From the NCBI GenBank assembly GCA_007570785.1, contig ML664173.1, positions 14,727,933-14,791,932 on the forward strand: DNA of 64,000 nt, read 5' to 3'. This DNA comes from Antilocapra americana. Its lineage: Eukaryota; Chordata; Mammalia; Artiodactyla; Antilocapridae. Positions within the stretch are counted from its first letter, which is position 1; each line of letters starts with the position of its first letter. The notes under the pieces were generated by a model. That model had not been told where the DNA came from, made no database searches, and saw only the letters and a list, made by a program, of their open reading frames with translations. The translations under genes were made by a program, and so were the position numbers. Of this stretch, positions 47,653-57,850 are shown piece after piece.

Positions 47653-47724
47653 AATCCCAAAGAAAGGCAATGCCAAAGAATGTTCAAACTACCACACAAA
47701 TGTGCTCATTTCACACGCTAGCAA

Positions 47725-48017
47725 GTCAAGTCGGACTCTTTGCGATCCCATGGACTGTAGTCCATGGAATTTTCCAGGCCATAATATTGGACTGGGTAGC
47801 CTTTCCCTTTTTCAGGGGATCTTCCCAACCCAGGCATCAAACCCAGGTCTCCTACATTTTCAGGCAGATGCTTTACCAGCTGAGCCACCAGGGAAGCCTA
47901 AGAATACTAGAGTGGGTAGCCTATCCCTTCTCCAGCAGATCTTCCCGACCCAGAAATCAAACCAGGATCTCCTGCATTGCAGGTGGATTTTTTACCAGCT
48001 GAGCTATCAGGGAGGCC
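47725..48017 (-). mobile_element. Bov-tA SINE, one-and-a-half units (event 2)
   Basis: A full minus-strand unit (to GAGCCACCAGGGAAGCC near 47898) is followed directly by a second tRNA-side partial unit (to GAGCTATCAGGGAGG near 48015). Flanks CACACGCTAGCAA (47712-47724) and CACATGCTAGCAA (48018-48030) are the target duplication with one mismatch. Confidence 0.92.
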
Positions 48018-48123
48018 CACATGCTAGCAATGTAATGCTCAAAATCCATCACACTAGGTTTCATCAACATGTGAACCAAGAACTTCCAGATGTTCAAGCT
48101 GGATTTAGAAAAGGCAGAGGAAG

Positions 48124-48253
48124 AGAAGTCGCTCAGTTGTGTCTGACTCTTTGCAACCCCATGGACTGTAGCCTACCAGGCTCCTATGTCCATGGGATTT
48201 TTCCAGGCAAGAGTACTGAAGTGGGTTGGCATTTCCTTCTCCAGAGGAAGAGG
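48124..48253 (-). mobile_element. Bov-A SINE unit in BovB (event 3)
   Basis: AGAAGTCGCTCAGTTGTGTC to TTGGCATTTCCTTCTCCAG. A perfect 15-bp target duplication, AAAAGGCAGAGGAAG, lies at 48109-48123 and 48254-48268. Confidence 0.95.
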
Positions 48254-48345
48254 AAAAGGCAGAGGAAGCAGAAATCAAATTGCCAACATCTGTTGGATCA
48301 CAGAAAAAGCAACAGAATTCCAGAAAAAGGCTTCTCTTGCTTCAT

Positions 48346-48584
48346 GCTGCTGCTAAGTCACTTCAGTCATGTCTAACTCTGTGCGAATTAGATGGCAGCC
48401 CACCAGGCTCCTCTGTCCCTGAGAATCTCCAGACAAGAGTACTGGAGTGGGTTGCCATTTCCTTCTCCAATGCAGGCATGCATGCTAAGTCACTTCAGTC
48501 GTGTTCGACTCTGTGCGACCCCATGGACAGCAGCCCACCAGGCTCCTCTGTCCACAAGATTCTCCAGGCAGGAATACTGGAATA
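48346..48584 (-). mobile_element. Bov-A2-type dimeric SINE in BovB (event 4)
   Basis: Two Bov-A units in tandem (GCTGCTGCTAAGTCACTTCAG and GCATGCTAAGTCACTTCAGTC starts), both minus. A perfect 11-bp target duplication, TCTTGCTTCAT, lies at 48335-48345 and 48585-48595. Confidence 0.95.
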
Positions 48585-49649
48585 TCTTGCTTCATTGATT
48601 ACAAAAAAGCCCTTGACTGTGTGGATCACAACAAACTGTGGAAAATTCTTAAAGAGACGGGAATTCCAGACCACCTTACCTGCCTCCTGAGAAATCTGTT
48701 TGCAGGTCAAGAAGCAACAATTATAACCGGATGTGGAACAACAAACTGGTTCAAAACTGGGAAAGGAGTATGTCAAGGCTGTATATTGTCACCCTGATTA
48801 TTTAACTTGTATGCAGAATATATCATGTGAAATGACAGGCTGGATAAATCACAAGCTGGAATCAAGATTGCCGGAAGAAATATCAACAATCTCAGATATG
48901 CAGATGATACCACCCTAATGGCAGAAAGTGAAAAAGAACTAATGAGCCTCTTGATGAGGGTAAAAGAGGAGAGTAAAAAAATGTGGCTTAAAACTCAAAA
49001 TTCAAAAAACTAAGATCATGGCATCCAGTCTCATCACTTCATGGCAAATAGAAGGGGCGAAAGTGGAAGCAGTGACAGATTTTATTTTCCGAGCTCCAAA
49101 ATCATTGTGGACGGTGACTGCAGCCACAAAATTAAAAGATGCTTGCTCCTTGGAAGATAAGCTATGACAAACCTAGATAGCATATTAAAAAGCAGAGATA
49201 TCACTTTGCCAACAAAGGTCTGTATAGTCAAAGATATGATTTTTCCATTAATGTACAGATGAGAGAGTTGGGCCATAAAGAAGGCTGAGTGCCAAGGAAT
49301 TGATGCTTTTGAACTGTGGTGCTGGAGAAGACTCTTGAGAGTCCCATGCACAGCAAGCAGATCAAATCAGTCAATCCTAAAGGAAATTAACCCTGAATAT
49401 TCATTGGAAGGACTGATGCTGCAGCTGATGCAAAGAGTCAACTCATTGGAAAAGACCCTGATGCTGGGAAAGGTTGAAGACAGGAGGAAAACAGGGTGGC
49501 AGAGGATGAGATGGTTGGATGGCATCACCAACTCTATGAACATGAGTTTGAGCAAGCTCTGGGAGATGGTGAAGGACAGAGAAGCCTGGTATGCTACAGT
49601 CCATGGGGTCAGAAAGAGTCAGACACGACTTGGCGAATGAACAACATTT

Positions 49650-49740
49650 TACCAATGAGGAAACTGAGGTTTGAAAAGGTTAAGAAACCTGCTGAGCCAC
49701 TGAGCTAACCTGTGGCACAGGCAGGATTTCAGCCCATGGC
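49650..49740. repeat. MIR-family fragment
   Basis: CCAATGAGGAAACTGAGGTTTG with AGGTTAAGAAACCTGCTGAG is MIR core text, directly at the 3' end of the BovB copy; the BovB may have inserted in it. Confidence 0.65.
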
Positions 49741-50004
49741 TGTCCCATCCCAAGGCCTGTGTCCTTGTCCACCCTTCGGGAGGAATGCCCATTGCATCCG
49801 GAAAGCAAAAGACCTGCTTCATATTTTTACTCGTCAGCCTGTGGATAAATGAGTAGCAACCCTTGGAAAGACTTCCAAATCAGTTCTAAAAGAGACCAGG
49901 CTCACATCCTCCTTCTCTGCAGCCCTTCAATAACAGGAGCAAGGCTCTGTCCAAATATTCTGATTCACCGCTCACTGAATGAATGAACGTTTGTTCTGTG
50001 CCTT

Positions 50005-50205
50005 TCAGTTTATTAAAGTGCTTTTAAACGCATATCTCACTTAATGCTCACATCAACCTGGTGGTGTCGGTATCACTGTTTGACAGATAATGAAACGGAG
50101 GATTAGAAAGATTAGTGGGTTTGTTCAAGATCCAGGCAATTAGCCCAGTCCAGGCTCAAGCCTTGATTTTTCTGATGCCAAGCCTGCATTCCCTCTATTT
50201 CAGCA
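50005..50205. repeat. MIR-family SINE relic
   Basis: AAAGTGCTTTTAAACGCATATC, AATGCTCACATCAACCTGG and GATAATGAAACGGAGGATTAG are MIR-type. Confidence 0.65.
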
Positions 50206-50267
50206 GACTGCTGCCAGACTTCCTTTATGAGTTCCCCGCCTGCCGCCTCGCTTTAAAGTCATCATTT

Positions 50268-50445
50268 GGGATTTCTCTGAGGGTCCCGTGTCTAAGACTC
50301 CACACTCCCAATGAGAGCCCTGGACAGGGAACTAGAGCCTGCATGCCCCAACTACAAGTTTGCTTGCCATAACTAACAGATCTCACACGGGTTGTAACTA
50401 AGACCAGGTGCAGCAAAATAAATAAATAATATTTTGAAAAATTAA
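50268..50445 (+). mobile_element. CHR-type SINE (degenerate head)
   Basis: GATTTCTCTGAGGGTCCCGTG, GACAGGGAACTAGAGCCTGC and a CAGGTGCAGCAAAATAAATAA tail. Old CHR copy on the plus strand. Confidence 0.75.
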
Positions 50446-50508
50446 TAAAATAAACAAATCACCATTTGCTTAAACTAATTTCTCCCTGACTCTAAAGTAA
50501 CTCTCGGA

Positions 50509-50815
50509 CTTCCTTGGTGGTCCAGTGGTTAAGAATCTGCCTGCTAACGCAGAAAACAGGAATTCAATCCCTGCTCCAGGAAGATTCCACATGCCAAGAG
50601 GCAACTAAGCGCATGTATCATAACTACTGAGCCTACATGTCACAACTACTGCAGCCTGAATGCTCCAGGTACCGTGCTCTGCAACAGAAGCCACTGCAAA
50701 GAGATGCCCGCAAACCACAACTAGAGAGTAGCCCCCTGCTCGCTGCAACAGAGAATGCCAGTGTGCAGCAATAAAGACCCAGTGCAGCCAAAAATAAATA
50801 AATTTTTAAAAAAAA
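50509..50815 (+). mobile_element. CHR-type SINE, long form
   Basis: CGGACTTCCTTGGTGGTCC head, then the body with repeated CACAACTACTG and GCAACAGA phrases, ending GACCCAGTGCAGCCAAAAATAAATAAAT. At about 300 bp it is longer than the CHR copy at 51987 because of body-segment reiteration. Confidence 0.85.
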
Positions 50816-51589
50816 AGTAATTGCAGTATGTCTGACAGTCCCCAGGTACCATATTTATGTTTTCATGAATAGCTTGATCCTAGAATATACTAAGTGAGAG
50901 GACAAAAATAAAAATATCAAGTAATATATTCAGAACTGGAATGTAAATGGGCACATACACAAGTCTTGGAAATCTAATTTTAGAAAGAATCAGTCAAAAC
51001 GTCCCACACAGCACAGTGTGCATCTGGCCTGAGGGAGGCTGCCCACTCTGCTTCAAACCTCAATTAACTCAGGGAGAGAAGGAATTCTGGAATTCTTACT
51101 GGCATTTTGCTGTCAGGGGCACCAGGTAGGTAAAGAACAGAATGACTTTTCATCATGTTCTCCCACAAAAAATACTAAGGCCCAGAGGTTTTTTGTTTTT
51201 TTTTTTTTTAAAAAAAGGTACATGGCTCAGTGGAAATAAGTGGGTAGTCCAAAAAGGCTGACATGCTGATAGGTGCATTATTCTGGAGTTAGGTGCTCAC
51301 AGCCCTGACTCTCACCTGAGCTAAGGGGAAGGGAAGGTGAGTGAACCGGCCTACTGACCGCAGCCTGGAAGCTGATCTGGGGTGGGGGCCACAAAGGACT
51401 TCAAGGCCATCAGGACATCTCAGCCCATCTTGGGCTCTCACCTCGCCACTTAAGATGGCTATTACCTCCTTCACAATAGGGTTGGCTTGTAATTAGCCTT
51501 TGCGACTGCCCATGATCTTGCGAATGTAAGTTCCATTACCATATGGGATTTGTCTCTTGCTCAGTGAAATATGCCAAGCCCCTAAAACA
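50816..51589. other. Intronic sequence without recognised gene
   Basis: Only a T/A homopolymer at about 51190-51216 stands out. Confidence 0.4.
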
Positions 51590-51645
51590 CGTGCCTGGCA
51601 CACAGTAAGGGTCAATAAATGCTTGTTAAATAACTGAATTAATGA
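51590..51645 (+). repeat. L2 LINE 3' tip
   Basis: CGTGCCTGGCACACAGTAAGG followed by TCAATAAATGCTTGTTAAATAAC is the L2 3' terminus. Confidence 0.7.
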
Positions 51646-51986
51646 TCTGGGGGTGGGATGGATCATCCCTGGACCACAGGCTAAAGTGGCCAAAGGCCAA
51701 GAGTAGACTTCCATTACTCTGGGCACTGGCTGGCTCATCTCTTCACGGATGTACACCACTGCAGTTCAAGCTCCCTGAGATCCAGGGTTGGGTCTGGTAT
51801 CTCTTCTTTCACTGTCTCCCCTCCATTGTACCCCTTTCATTATGCCTCCAATGTGCCACTATCTGCTACCCCGACCCTGTTAACACTCTTCTTCAGCTTC
51901 TAAGGACCCTCATCACACACTATGAACTTCTTACCCTCTGCATGCCTGCTCTGTGCCAGGCACTGTGATAAACAAAGGGGATAGGG

Positions 51987-52107
51987 ACTTCCCTGGTGGT
52001 CCAGTGGTTATGACTCTGTGACTCCACTGCAGGAGGCACAGGTTCGATCCCTGGCTGGGGAACTAAAATCCCAAATGCCAATGCAGCATGGCCAAAAAAA
52101 AAATAAG
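51987..52107 (+). mobile_element. CHR-type SINE
   Basis: GGGACTTCCCTGGTGGTCC, GGTTCGATCCCTGGCTGGGG and CATGGCCAAAAAAAAAATAAG tail; a well-preserved short CHR copy. Confidence 0.92.
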
Positions 52108-52197
52108 CTTTTTTTTTTTAAACACCCCTCACTTTTCAAAAGGGAACATCTTCTGAGGGAGCCAAGAACACAAACAATTAGAATACCATACTTTCAG

Positions 52198-52267
52198 TTG
52201 GCCAAAAAGTTCATTTGAGTTTTTCCGTGTGCGCCTATGGAAAAATCCGAATGAACTTTCTGGCCAA
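52198..52267. ncRNA. Mariner-type MITE; candidate miR-2284/2285-like hairpin
   Basis: A 70-bp palindrome has arms TTGGCCAAAAAGTTCATTTG and its near-complement CGAATGAACTTTCTGGCCAA around a loop of about 10 bases (GTGTGCGCCTAT). Flanking bases include possible TA target sites. Ruminant genomes carry many short mariner-derived palindromes of this type, and the bta-miR-2284/2285 families, as I remember them, have the same AAAAGUUC..UUUUUCC arm design. Both strands could fold, so the IFT43 intron transcript (minus) would also contain the hairpin. Expression is not shown by the sequence. Confidence 0.7.
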
Positions 52268-52279
52268 TCCAATAAGCTG

Positions 52280-52605
52280 TATAAAGGAGGCACTATGGTC
52301 AAAGTCACAAAATGACAACCCTCAGGCCTAATATATAGCCCATACAGTGATTTAATTTTTATAATTAGTCACTGATGTCTAAAAATGTGTTGCTTGTACG
52401 TAAAATTTTAGACTGCCAGAGTCTCTGGAAAAAATCAGAAGAGCTGGCAGTACAGGACCTATATTCTCCAGACGTCAGCGGTTGTGACCAGGTCGTGGTT
52501 ACATGTGGCCTCCCACAGTCCCTCCCCAACCTCTCCCTGCTGACTTCAGACCATGAGGCCAAGGGTCGGCCCCCAGTTTTTCTGTGTTGGCGCGGTAGTT
52601 ATCTG
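52280..52605. other. Intronic sequence without recognised gene
   Basis: No exon or repeat recognised; overlapping short frames on both strands have no support. Confidence 0.4.
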
Positions 52606-52608
52606 GGA

Positions 52609-52822
52609 TCACCCGGGTGGCTCAATGGTAAAGAATCTGCCTGCCAATGCAGGAGAGACAGGTTCAATCCCTGGGTTGAAAAGATCCCTTGGAGAAGGAA
52701 ATGGCAACCCATTTCAGTATTCTTGCCTGGGAAATCCCATGGACAGAAGAGCCTGGTGGGCTACAGTCCATGGGATTGCCAAAAGTTGGACACAATCTAG
52801 CAACTAAACAACAATAAACAAT
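52609..52822 (+). mobile_element. Bov-tA SINE
   Basis: CACCCGGGTGGCTCAATGGT head, GAGAAGGAAATGGCAACCC core, GTTGGACACAATCTAGCAAC end and ACAACAATAAACAA tail. Plus strand, full length. Confidence 0.92.
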
Positions 52823-53903
52823 TGTTATCTGAGAGGGAAACTGATTCTCTGTACCCATATTTCTATAATCAGTGAGAAAATAGAAGAGAAACTGAAAGGC
52901 CCATGTGGAGCGCTTGAAAGCATGGTAGAGAACGTTTTTCTGATGAGAGTGAAGGATATTCCTACTTACGTGATATGTAAGTCAACTGTGTCTGTCTTGT
53001 CCCCCGCATGCTGTGCTCACGCACCTACCTGATCCATCAGGCCTCCCAGGAGAGCTGCCCTCATAAACCCACTGTAGGCTAATGAGCTGGGCAACTGAGA
53101 AGCCATGTTGCCTGCTGTTCAGAAACTCACTCTCTAGTGTGCCAGACACATAAACAGAAAATGAGTGCCTAGTGTGAGTAGTTCTCTAACAGGTACTATG
53201 GCAATTGAGAAGTACGAGCCCTATGTCAGCCTGGAGAAGTGAGGAAAAGCTGACAGTGAGAATTACCCTGAAGCCAGCTCTAGAAAAGGGCAGAAGTCTC
53301 TTGAAACAGGGCAGAGGAGGGTGAAAAGAAGTCCTGAGTAAACTGCCAAAAATAGTGCTCTGGCATCAAAAGCACTGCTTATCAAGATTACCCACCCTCC
53401 ACGGAGAAGCTGGATAAATTCCCACGATTCCAGGCCACTTGGAAAAGCTTCCAAGAAAGCAAGGCCAGTACCAGTACGGGTTCCCTTCCTGCTTGAAAAC
53501 TGTAGAAAGTGCAGGTCACCACTGAGAACAAAACGTCCAGTTGTGTAATTCAACTTTACGTCACCAGCATGCCTCATTGGTTTTTATCTGGCAGGAATAA
53601 AAACCCGGATTTTGGCTGGATTTTGAAAGCTCCCAGTCCCTTGCTTCAGTTAACATACAAAACTTCCTCATTGGGAATATAAAGCAATGCACAGAAACTA
53701 CTCTGGCATCAAAAGAAAAAAGTTACTCTTTCATTTCTTGCTAACAGGACAAAGGCTGGGGAAGGGAATTCCCAAATCAAGATAGGAGGAAGGCTGACAT
53801 TAAAGAAAAAAACAATAATTATATGAAAGGCCAAATCTTTGCTCATTGAGTAATCGCCAACTGTTAAGAGCTGAAAACTTTTTCAGAATTTTTTAACACC
53901 CAC
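52823..53903. other. IFT43 intron 2 start, no repeat recognised
   Basis: Unique-looking intronic DNA next to exon 2 of IFT43, with no recognised gene or repeat. The region 53570-53720 carries short A/T-rich text only. Confidence 0.5.
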
Positions 53904-53996
53904 CTCTGCAGTCAGAGTCGAAGAGGAATTCTTGCCACTGAGATGATTCTCGGCTTGGGTGGACTCCTGTTGAGCTCGGCGCCCCATCTTGGCCCC
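53904..53996 (-). CDS. IFT43: IFT43 exon 2 (93 nt, 31 codons)
   Basis: On the minus strand, an acceptor (TTTCTCCTTACAG) precedes the exon and GTGGGT follows it. The exon reads [20 protein letters not shown] then [11 protein letters not shown], in phase 0 at both ends, so it fits directly to exon 1 (ending ...ATS) and exon 3 (starting VPPPK). Mammalian IFT43 as I know it has the same [21 protein letters not shown] run, which makes the call firm. The region is the hydrophilic N-terminal part of this small IFT-A subunit; it has no catalytic residues. The first codon, GGG (Gly), replaces Arg of the human protein. Confidence 0.93.
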
Positions 53997-54131
53997 CTGT
54001 AAGGAGAAATGAGGGGTGCTGCTGACTCAAAATGTCTCTGAGCCACTATGAGGAAGACGATTCTGCCAAGGTAAGCAAGGACTGGATTTCTGATGACATG
54101 GGGTGGATGGGATTTGAGCAACTTGAATATG

Positions 54132-54295
54132 CTTAGAAAAGGCTCCAAACCCTTCAAACAAAGTGCCCAAAGTCAGTTCTATGTGGTAGGGCAGGAAACC
54201 CATGCGTTGATAACTTAGAAAATGCTCCAAACCCTTAAAACAAAGGGCCCAAAGTCAGTTCTATATAGCAGGATAGGAAATTCATGCGTTGATCA
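54132..54295. repeat. 82-bp tandem duplication in IFT43 intron 1
   Basis: The unit CTTAGAAAAGGCTCCAAACC... TTCATGCGTTGAT occurs at 54132-54213 and again at 54214-54295, with about eight differences. It is not a known transposon and starts about 135 bp from exon 2 on its upstream side. Confidence 0.92.
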
Positions 54296-54299
54296 CAAT

Positions 54300-55439
54300 G
54301 TTTTCTTTTAATGGAGATAGACCTATATTCTATCCAAAGAAATGCAGCTAGAACTTCCTCTAGAATGGACAGAGAGCTCATTCCACAGCTCAGGCAGAAT
54401 ACGGTCAAGGCTCCTGATGCGGGATTTTAGGAGAGCCTAATTTCAAAGCTGCAGCTTGGCATGAAAATAGTTATCAAGAAGGGGTTTGGTGGAGGAAGAA
54501 ACTCCATGGAAACTGGAACCAGAGAAATACAGACAGCATTTCCTTTGACGTATATGCTAACTGGATTTGCACTTACAGACTTTAAAGGAAAGCTCTTACA
54601 AGAATTTTTTGAGACATCGGCTTTGGAAATCAGAACTCTCCAAATTCTGAGTCATCAAAGGAACCATTTGCAGGTGTTTCCCAAAGCCCTCCTAGGGTGG
54701 AGGGCTCCACCTGTGTCTCCAGTGCCTCCCAGCACACACAAACATTATTTGGGCAGACTGGAGGGTGTTGAAATGTTTATATTTTGCTTTTTTGCTCTTT
54801 TAAAAAAAAACTGTATTACTGTAAGCATTTTTATATTTCATCAGATGTAGCTTCATTTGATTTCACAATAATAGGGACTGGGACTGAGGCCATTTTACAA
54901 ATGATGTAATTGAGACCCAGGAAAGCAATAAAGTGGCAGATAAACATACGAGCAAAATCTTCTGCCTTCAAATTCTGAAGGCTTTTTCTGTGCCCTGCTG
55001 GAATTTCAGTTTTAAGATGTTCTAAGAACTGAGTGCATCAATAAATTGAGAGAAGTTACATGAGAGCTGCATGAAAACTCTTATGTAGTGTTTACACATG
55101 AAATTCTAATCAATCATTCAGATTTCAGGAACGACAGAATCTATTTTGGACAATAAGCAGCTCATTTTCTTCCCAAGGCAGACAATTCTACTCCTTCACC
55201 TGTGCCTGCCCTTTTCCATGTATGATAACACTGGGTATCTGAATACGGCATATTACATGGAGTGACTGTGCTCAAACAAAACTTCAAGGATCTTGTTTCT
55301 GCTGTTTATAGATGGTTTCTCTAGTATATTTGTTAAGTATTTTAAGGTTTTAAACTTTTTGAAGACCCTGTATAAATCCACAGGAATGACTGGTAGAAAA
55401 AGTACATTACTACCTGGTTTTATATATTTTAAATGTATG
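54300..55439. other. IFT43 intron 1 without recognised gene
   Basis: Nothing recognised. An open frame at 54461-54850 (plus, 129 codons) is antisense to IFT43 and has no domain similarity. Confidence 0.45.
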
Positions 55440-55610
55440 GTCTCTTTATTGCCCATCTTCCTCCACTGGAACATAAGCCCCATGAGGGCAGGAGCTTAGT
55501 TTTTTTTTTCACTGTTATATTTCTAGCACCTAGGACAATCAATGCCTGATGCACAGAAGGAGCTCAGTAAGCTCTTTCTTGTTGAAAGAATAAATGAATA
55601 ACTACACTCA
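55440..55610 (+). repeat. L2 LINE 3' end
   Basis: CCTCCACTGGAACATAAGCCCC, GCACCTAGGACAATCAATGCC and GAATAAATGAATAAC are the L2 3' end. Confidence 0.75.
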
Positions 55611-55940
55611 TTTTCTCCCAGTACTAAAAAAAGTGCACATATCAAGAAAGGCCTGATGACATAATATTCTCCTTGGTCAGTCAAGCAACCTGCTTCTTTC
55701 TAGAACAATTTGCTCCCATTCCCCATATCTCCTCTCTAGCAATTTGGAGGCTATCCGATGTTACTAGGGCACTTCAAAACATGTAGTTTCCACAGCAAAA
55801 ACTAAAGACTTGTGGGCCAATCTTTTAGTGACTGTGATCTTCAGTAATTCTAAAGGTAAAAAGGCTTGGTGAGGCCGTGATGGGATTAAGACACACACAT
55901 ACACACACAGAACTTGGGTCTTGAATCTAGCTCAGTTATT

Positions 55941-56100
55941 TATATATATATATATGTGCTAAGCCGCTTCAGTTGTGTTGGGACTCTTTGAGACCCTATA
56001 GACTGTAGCCCCTCAGGCTCCTCTGTCCGTGGGATTCTCCAGGCAAGAATTCTGGAGTGGGCTGCCATGCCCTCCTCCAGGGGATCTTCCCGACACCGGG
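55941..56100 (-). mobile_element. Bov-A SINE after a short (TA)n
   Basis: A TATATATATATATA run (about 55940-55955) is followed by GTGCTAAGCCGCTTCAGTTGTG and Bov-A text to GGGGATCTTCCCGACACCGGG. The tRNA end is truncated. Confidence 0.87.
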
Positions 56101-56139
56101 CTATCACCTTAGGTAAACCACGATCTCAGAAGCAACAGC

Positions 56140-56300
56140 CGCTAACCTCTTCTAATAACTCAGCGTGTGCCAGTTACTGTGTTAAGTGCTTTCCAGGCGC
56201 ATCTCATTTCATTTTCACCTCCTTGAAGGAGACATAAATCTCCACTCTAGAGATAAGGAAACCGAGGTTCCGAGAAGTTAACTTTCTCTGACGCAAGCAA
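56140..56300 (-). repeat. MIR-family SINE relic near IFT43 promoter
   Basis: CGTGTGCCAGTTACTGTGTTAAG, TCTCATTTCATTTTCACC and GATAAGGAAACCGAGGTTCCG are MIR text. It lies at the edge of the CpG-rich region. Confidence 0.7.
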
Positions 56301-57030
56301 CAGCTTTACCGTCCCTCGGACCTCTGGGCTCCACTCCTCGCCCCCGGCCACGCCCTCGCTCTTTAAAACTGAGGTAACGCCCCCCTCCCCCGGGGATGAG
56401 TGGAAAGACAGACCCTCCCTAACTCCTTTCCCTCCTTCCACGCTTAAAACAGTGCGGTTTTCACATCAAATCCTGGCAGGACAAGGCCGAGGGGAAAAGC
56501 TCTAGCTTGAGCGGAACTGTGACCCTCGCCAGGGCCCCTCCAGTCACTCTCAGGGAAGCCGGCAAGCTGGAGCTCCAGAGAGCGGAGAGGAGCTGGGAAG
56601 TTTCCCACCGTTCTCACAGGCCGGCAGGGGCAGGATCTGTTCCCCAGTCTCTGAGAATTTTAAAGAAAGCAAGCCGAGGCCGGCAGCGGCGCTCCCCGCG
56701 GCCCCCGGGGCGGGGCGAAAGAGGCCGCCTCCTCGCCCGCCGCACCCCGCGAGGCCCAGAGCCCGCTGGCTCCAGGTGCCGAGGACAGGCTGGGCCGAGG
56801 CGGCTCAGGGAAGCCAGGGCCGGCGGGGTCGCCCCTCCCCACCCGCTAATTCTTGGCCCCGACCCCCGCCCCGAGTCGGTCCTCACGGAGGTGGCCGGGC
56901 CGCGACGCCGCTCCTCTCCTAGGTCCAGCAAGTCCTCCATCTCTGCGGCTGCCTGACGTCACTTCCTGGAAACCCAGACGCTCAGTCGCGTCCCTGACGA
57001 CGGCTCCGCCCTTTCACGCTAGGACTTAAA
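56300..57030 (-). promoter_or_regulatory. IFT43: IFT43 CpG-rich promoter region
   Basis: CpG density rises sharply over this interval compared with the flanks. It surrounds the IFT43 start codon (56940) and lacks an evident TATA box. A full palindromic CRE, TGACGTCA, at 56954-56961 overlaps an ETS core, ACTTCCTG (56961-56968), only 14 bp upstream of the ATG. Both are common in TATA-less housekeeping promoters. The transcription start is not marked in the sequence; it probably lies between 56945 and 57010. Possible further CRE halves (TGACGA at 56994-56999). Confidence 0.75.
56887..56940 (-). CDS. IFT43: IFT43 exon 1 coding part (54 nt, 18 codons)
   Basis: On the minus strand ATG at 56940-56938 opens MEDLLDLGEERRRGPATS and a GTGAGG donor follows at 56886-56881, in phase 0. 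The MEDLLDL start is distinctive of IFT43. The frame stays open past the donor to 56614 (108 codons of GC-rich text) but that extension has no similarity and is read-through of the intron. IFT43 is a subunit of the IFT-A complex that moves cargo from cilium tip to base; human mutations cause ciliopathies with skeletal and retinal defects. The gene is divergent from TGFB3. Confidence 0.93.
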
Positions 57031-57199
57031 GGGTCCGCATCATTGTTCCCTGGAGTGTATGTGCCATCCTCAAATTTAAACCAAATCTTTCCTAAATCTA
57101 CCTTTTCTGACATTTGGAAGGAATCTCCACATATTAAATCCTGAGGAAGGTGCTACTGTGGGACAGTGAAAAATTTTAGTCTTTAGAAATTGCCTACCT

Positions 57200-57378
57200 C
57201 TGTTCAGTACGACTCTTTACAACCCTATGGACTGCACAGCAAGCCAGGCCTCCCTGTCCATCACCGACCCCCAAAGCTTACTCAGACTCATGGCCTTTGA
57301 GTCGGTGATGCCACCCAGCCATCTTATCCTCTGTCATCCCCTTCTCCTCCCGCCTTCAATATTTCCCAGCATCAGGGC
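57200..57378 (-). mobile_element. BovB 3' fragment between the two genes
   Basis: TTCAGTACGACTCTTTACAAC through ACTCATGGCCTTTGAGTCGG and CCCAGCATCAGGGCC is a reverse-strand BovB end. It is about 200 bp upstream of the IFT43 CpG region. Confidence 0.88.
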
Positions 57379-57649
57379 CTACATCTGTAGCTCTGTTCAA
57401 ATAGGTAAGTTGTAAAGTGCAAAGCACTACTATTAATAGTAGTAATTATTCTCATCCTTTTCATGTGTATAGCTCTTGTCAATGTACAGAGGACCTTCAC
57501 GGTTGTTAGCACATGGAAAATGCATAACAGCTTTGCAGGAAGCAAGATAACTTATATTGTCTCCATTGGACAGACATCCTGAGGGTCAGATGCTAATAAA
57601 TGGTTTATGATGAAAAGTGCAATATACCTAATTTCTGCCTTCAAGAAGT
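57379..57649. other. Intergenic sequence, no feature recognised
   Basis: Only a small ATTAATAGTAGTAATTAT stretch near 57430-57448. Confidence 0.4.
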
Positions 57650-57850
57650 TGACAGAGCAGTTGAACCAACACATCAAATATAACTTTCAAAAGTACAAAT
57701 AACCCCTCCAAGACCCCATGAAGTGAGCATAAGTCGTATTTCTATCCACAATTGAAGATACTCAGGTGCAGAACAGTACCTTGAGGAAAATCACCTGAGT
57801 ATTAAGCAGCAGAGCCAAATGTTTTTCTGACACCAGATCTTACTGGTGTT
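57650..57850. repeat. MIR-family SINE relic
   Basis: AAGACCCCATGAAGTGAGCAT, TCTATCCACAATTGAAGATAC and TTAAGCAGCAGAGCCAAATG resemble MIR. Confidence 0.55.

Larger units (their letters stand above)
47424..49650 (+). mobile_element. BovB LINE carrying four SINE insertion events
   Basis: BovB text begins just upstream of a SINE (CAATCCCAAAGAAAG) and continues at 47653 (AAGGCAATGCCAAAGAATG), 48018, 48254 and 48585 (TCTTGCTTCATTGATTACA), then runs through the reverse transcriptase (GVCQGCILSP near 48770, YADDTTLMAES remnant near 48897) to the 3' end near 49645 (GAGTCAGACACGACTTGGC). With the SINEs removed it is one collinear, 5'-truncated BovB. Stops and frameshifts make it inactive. Confidence 0.92.

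Noticed and set aside
56614..56886. Continuation of the IFT43 frame beyond exon 1
   Set aside because: A consensus-like GTGAGG donor at 56886 and an exact phase-0 fit to exon 2 show that this is intron 1 read-through.
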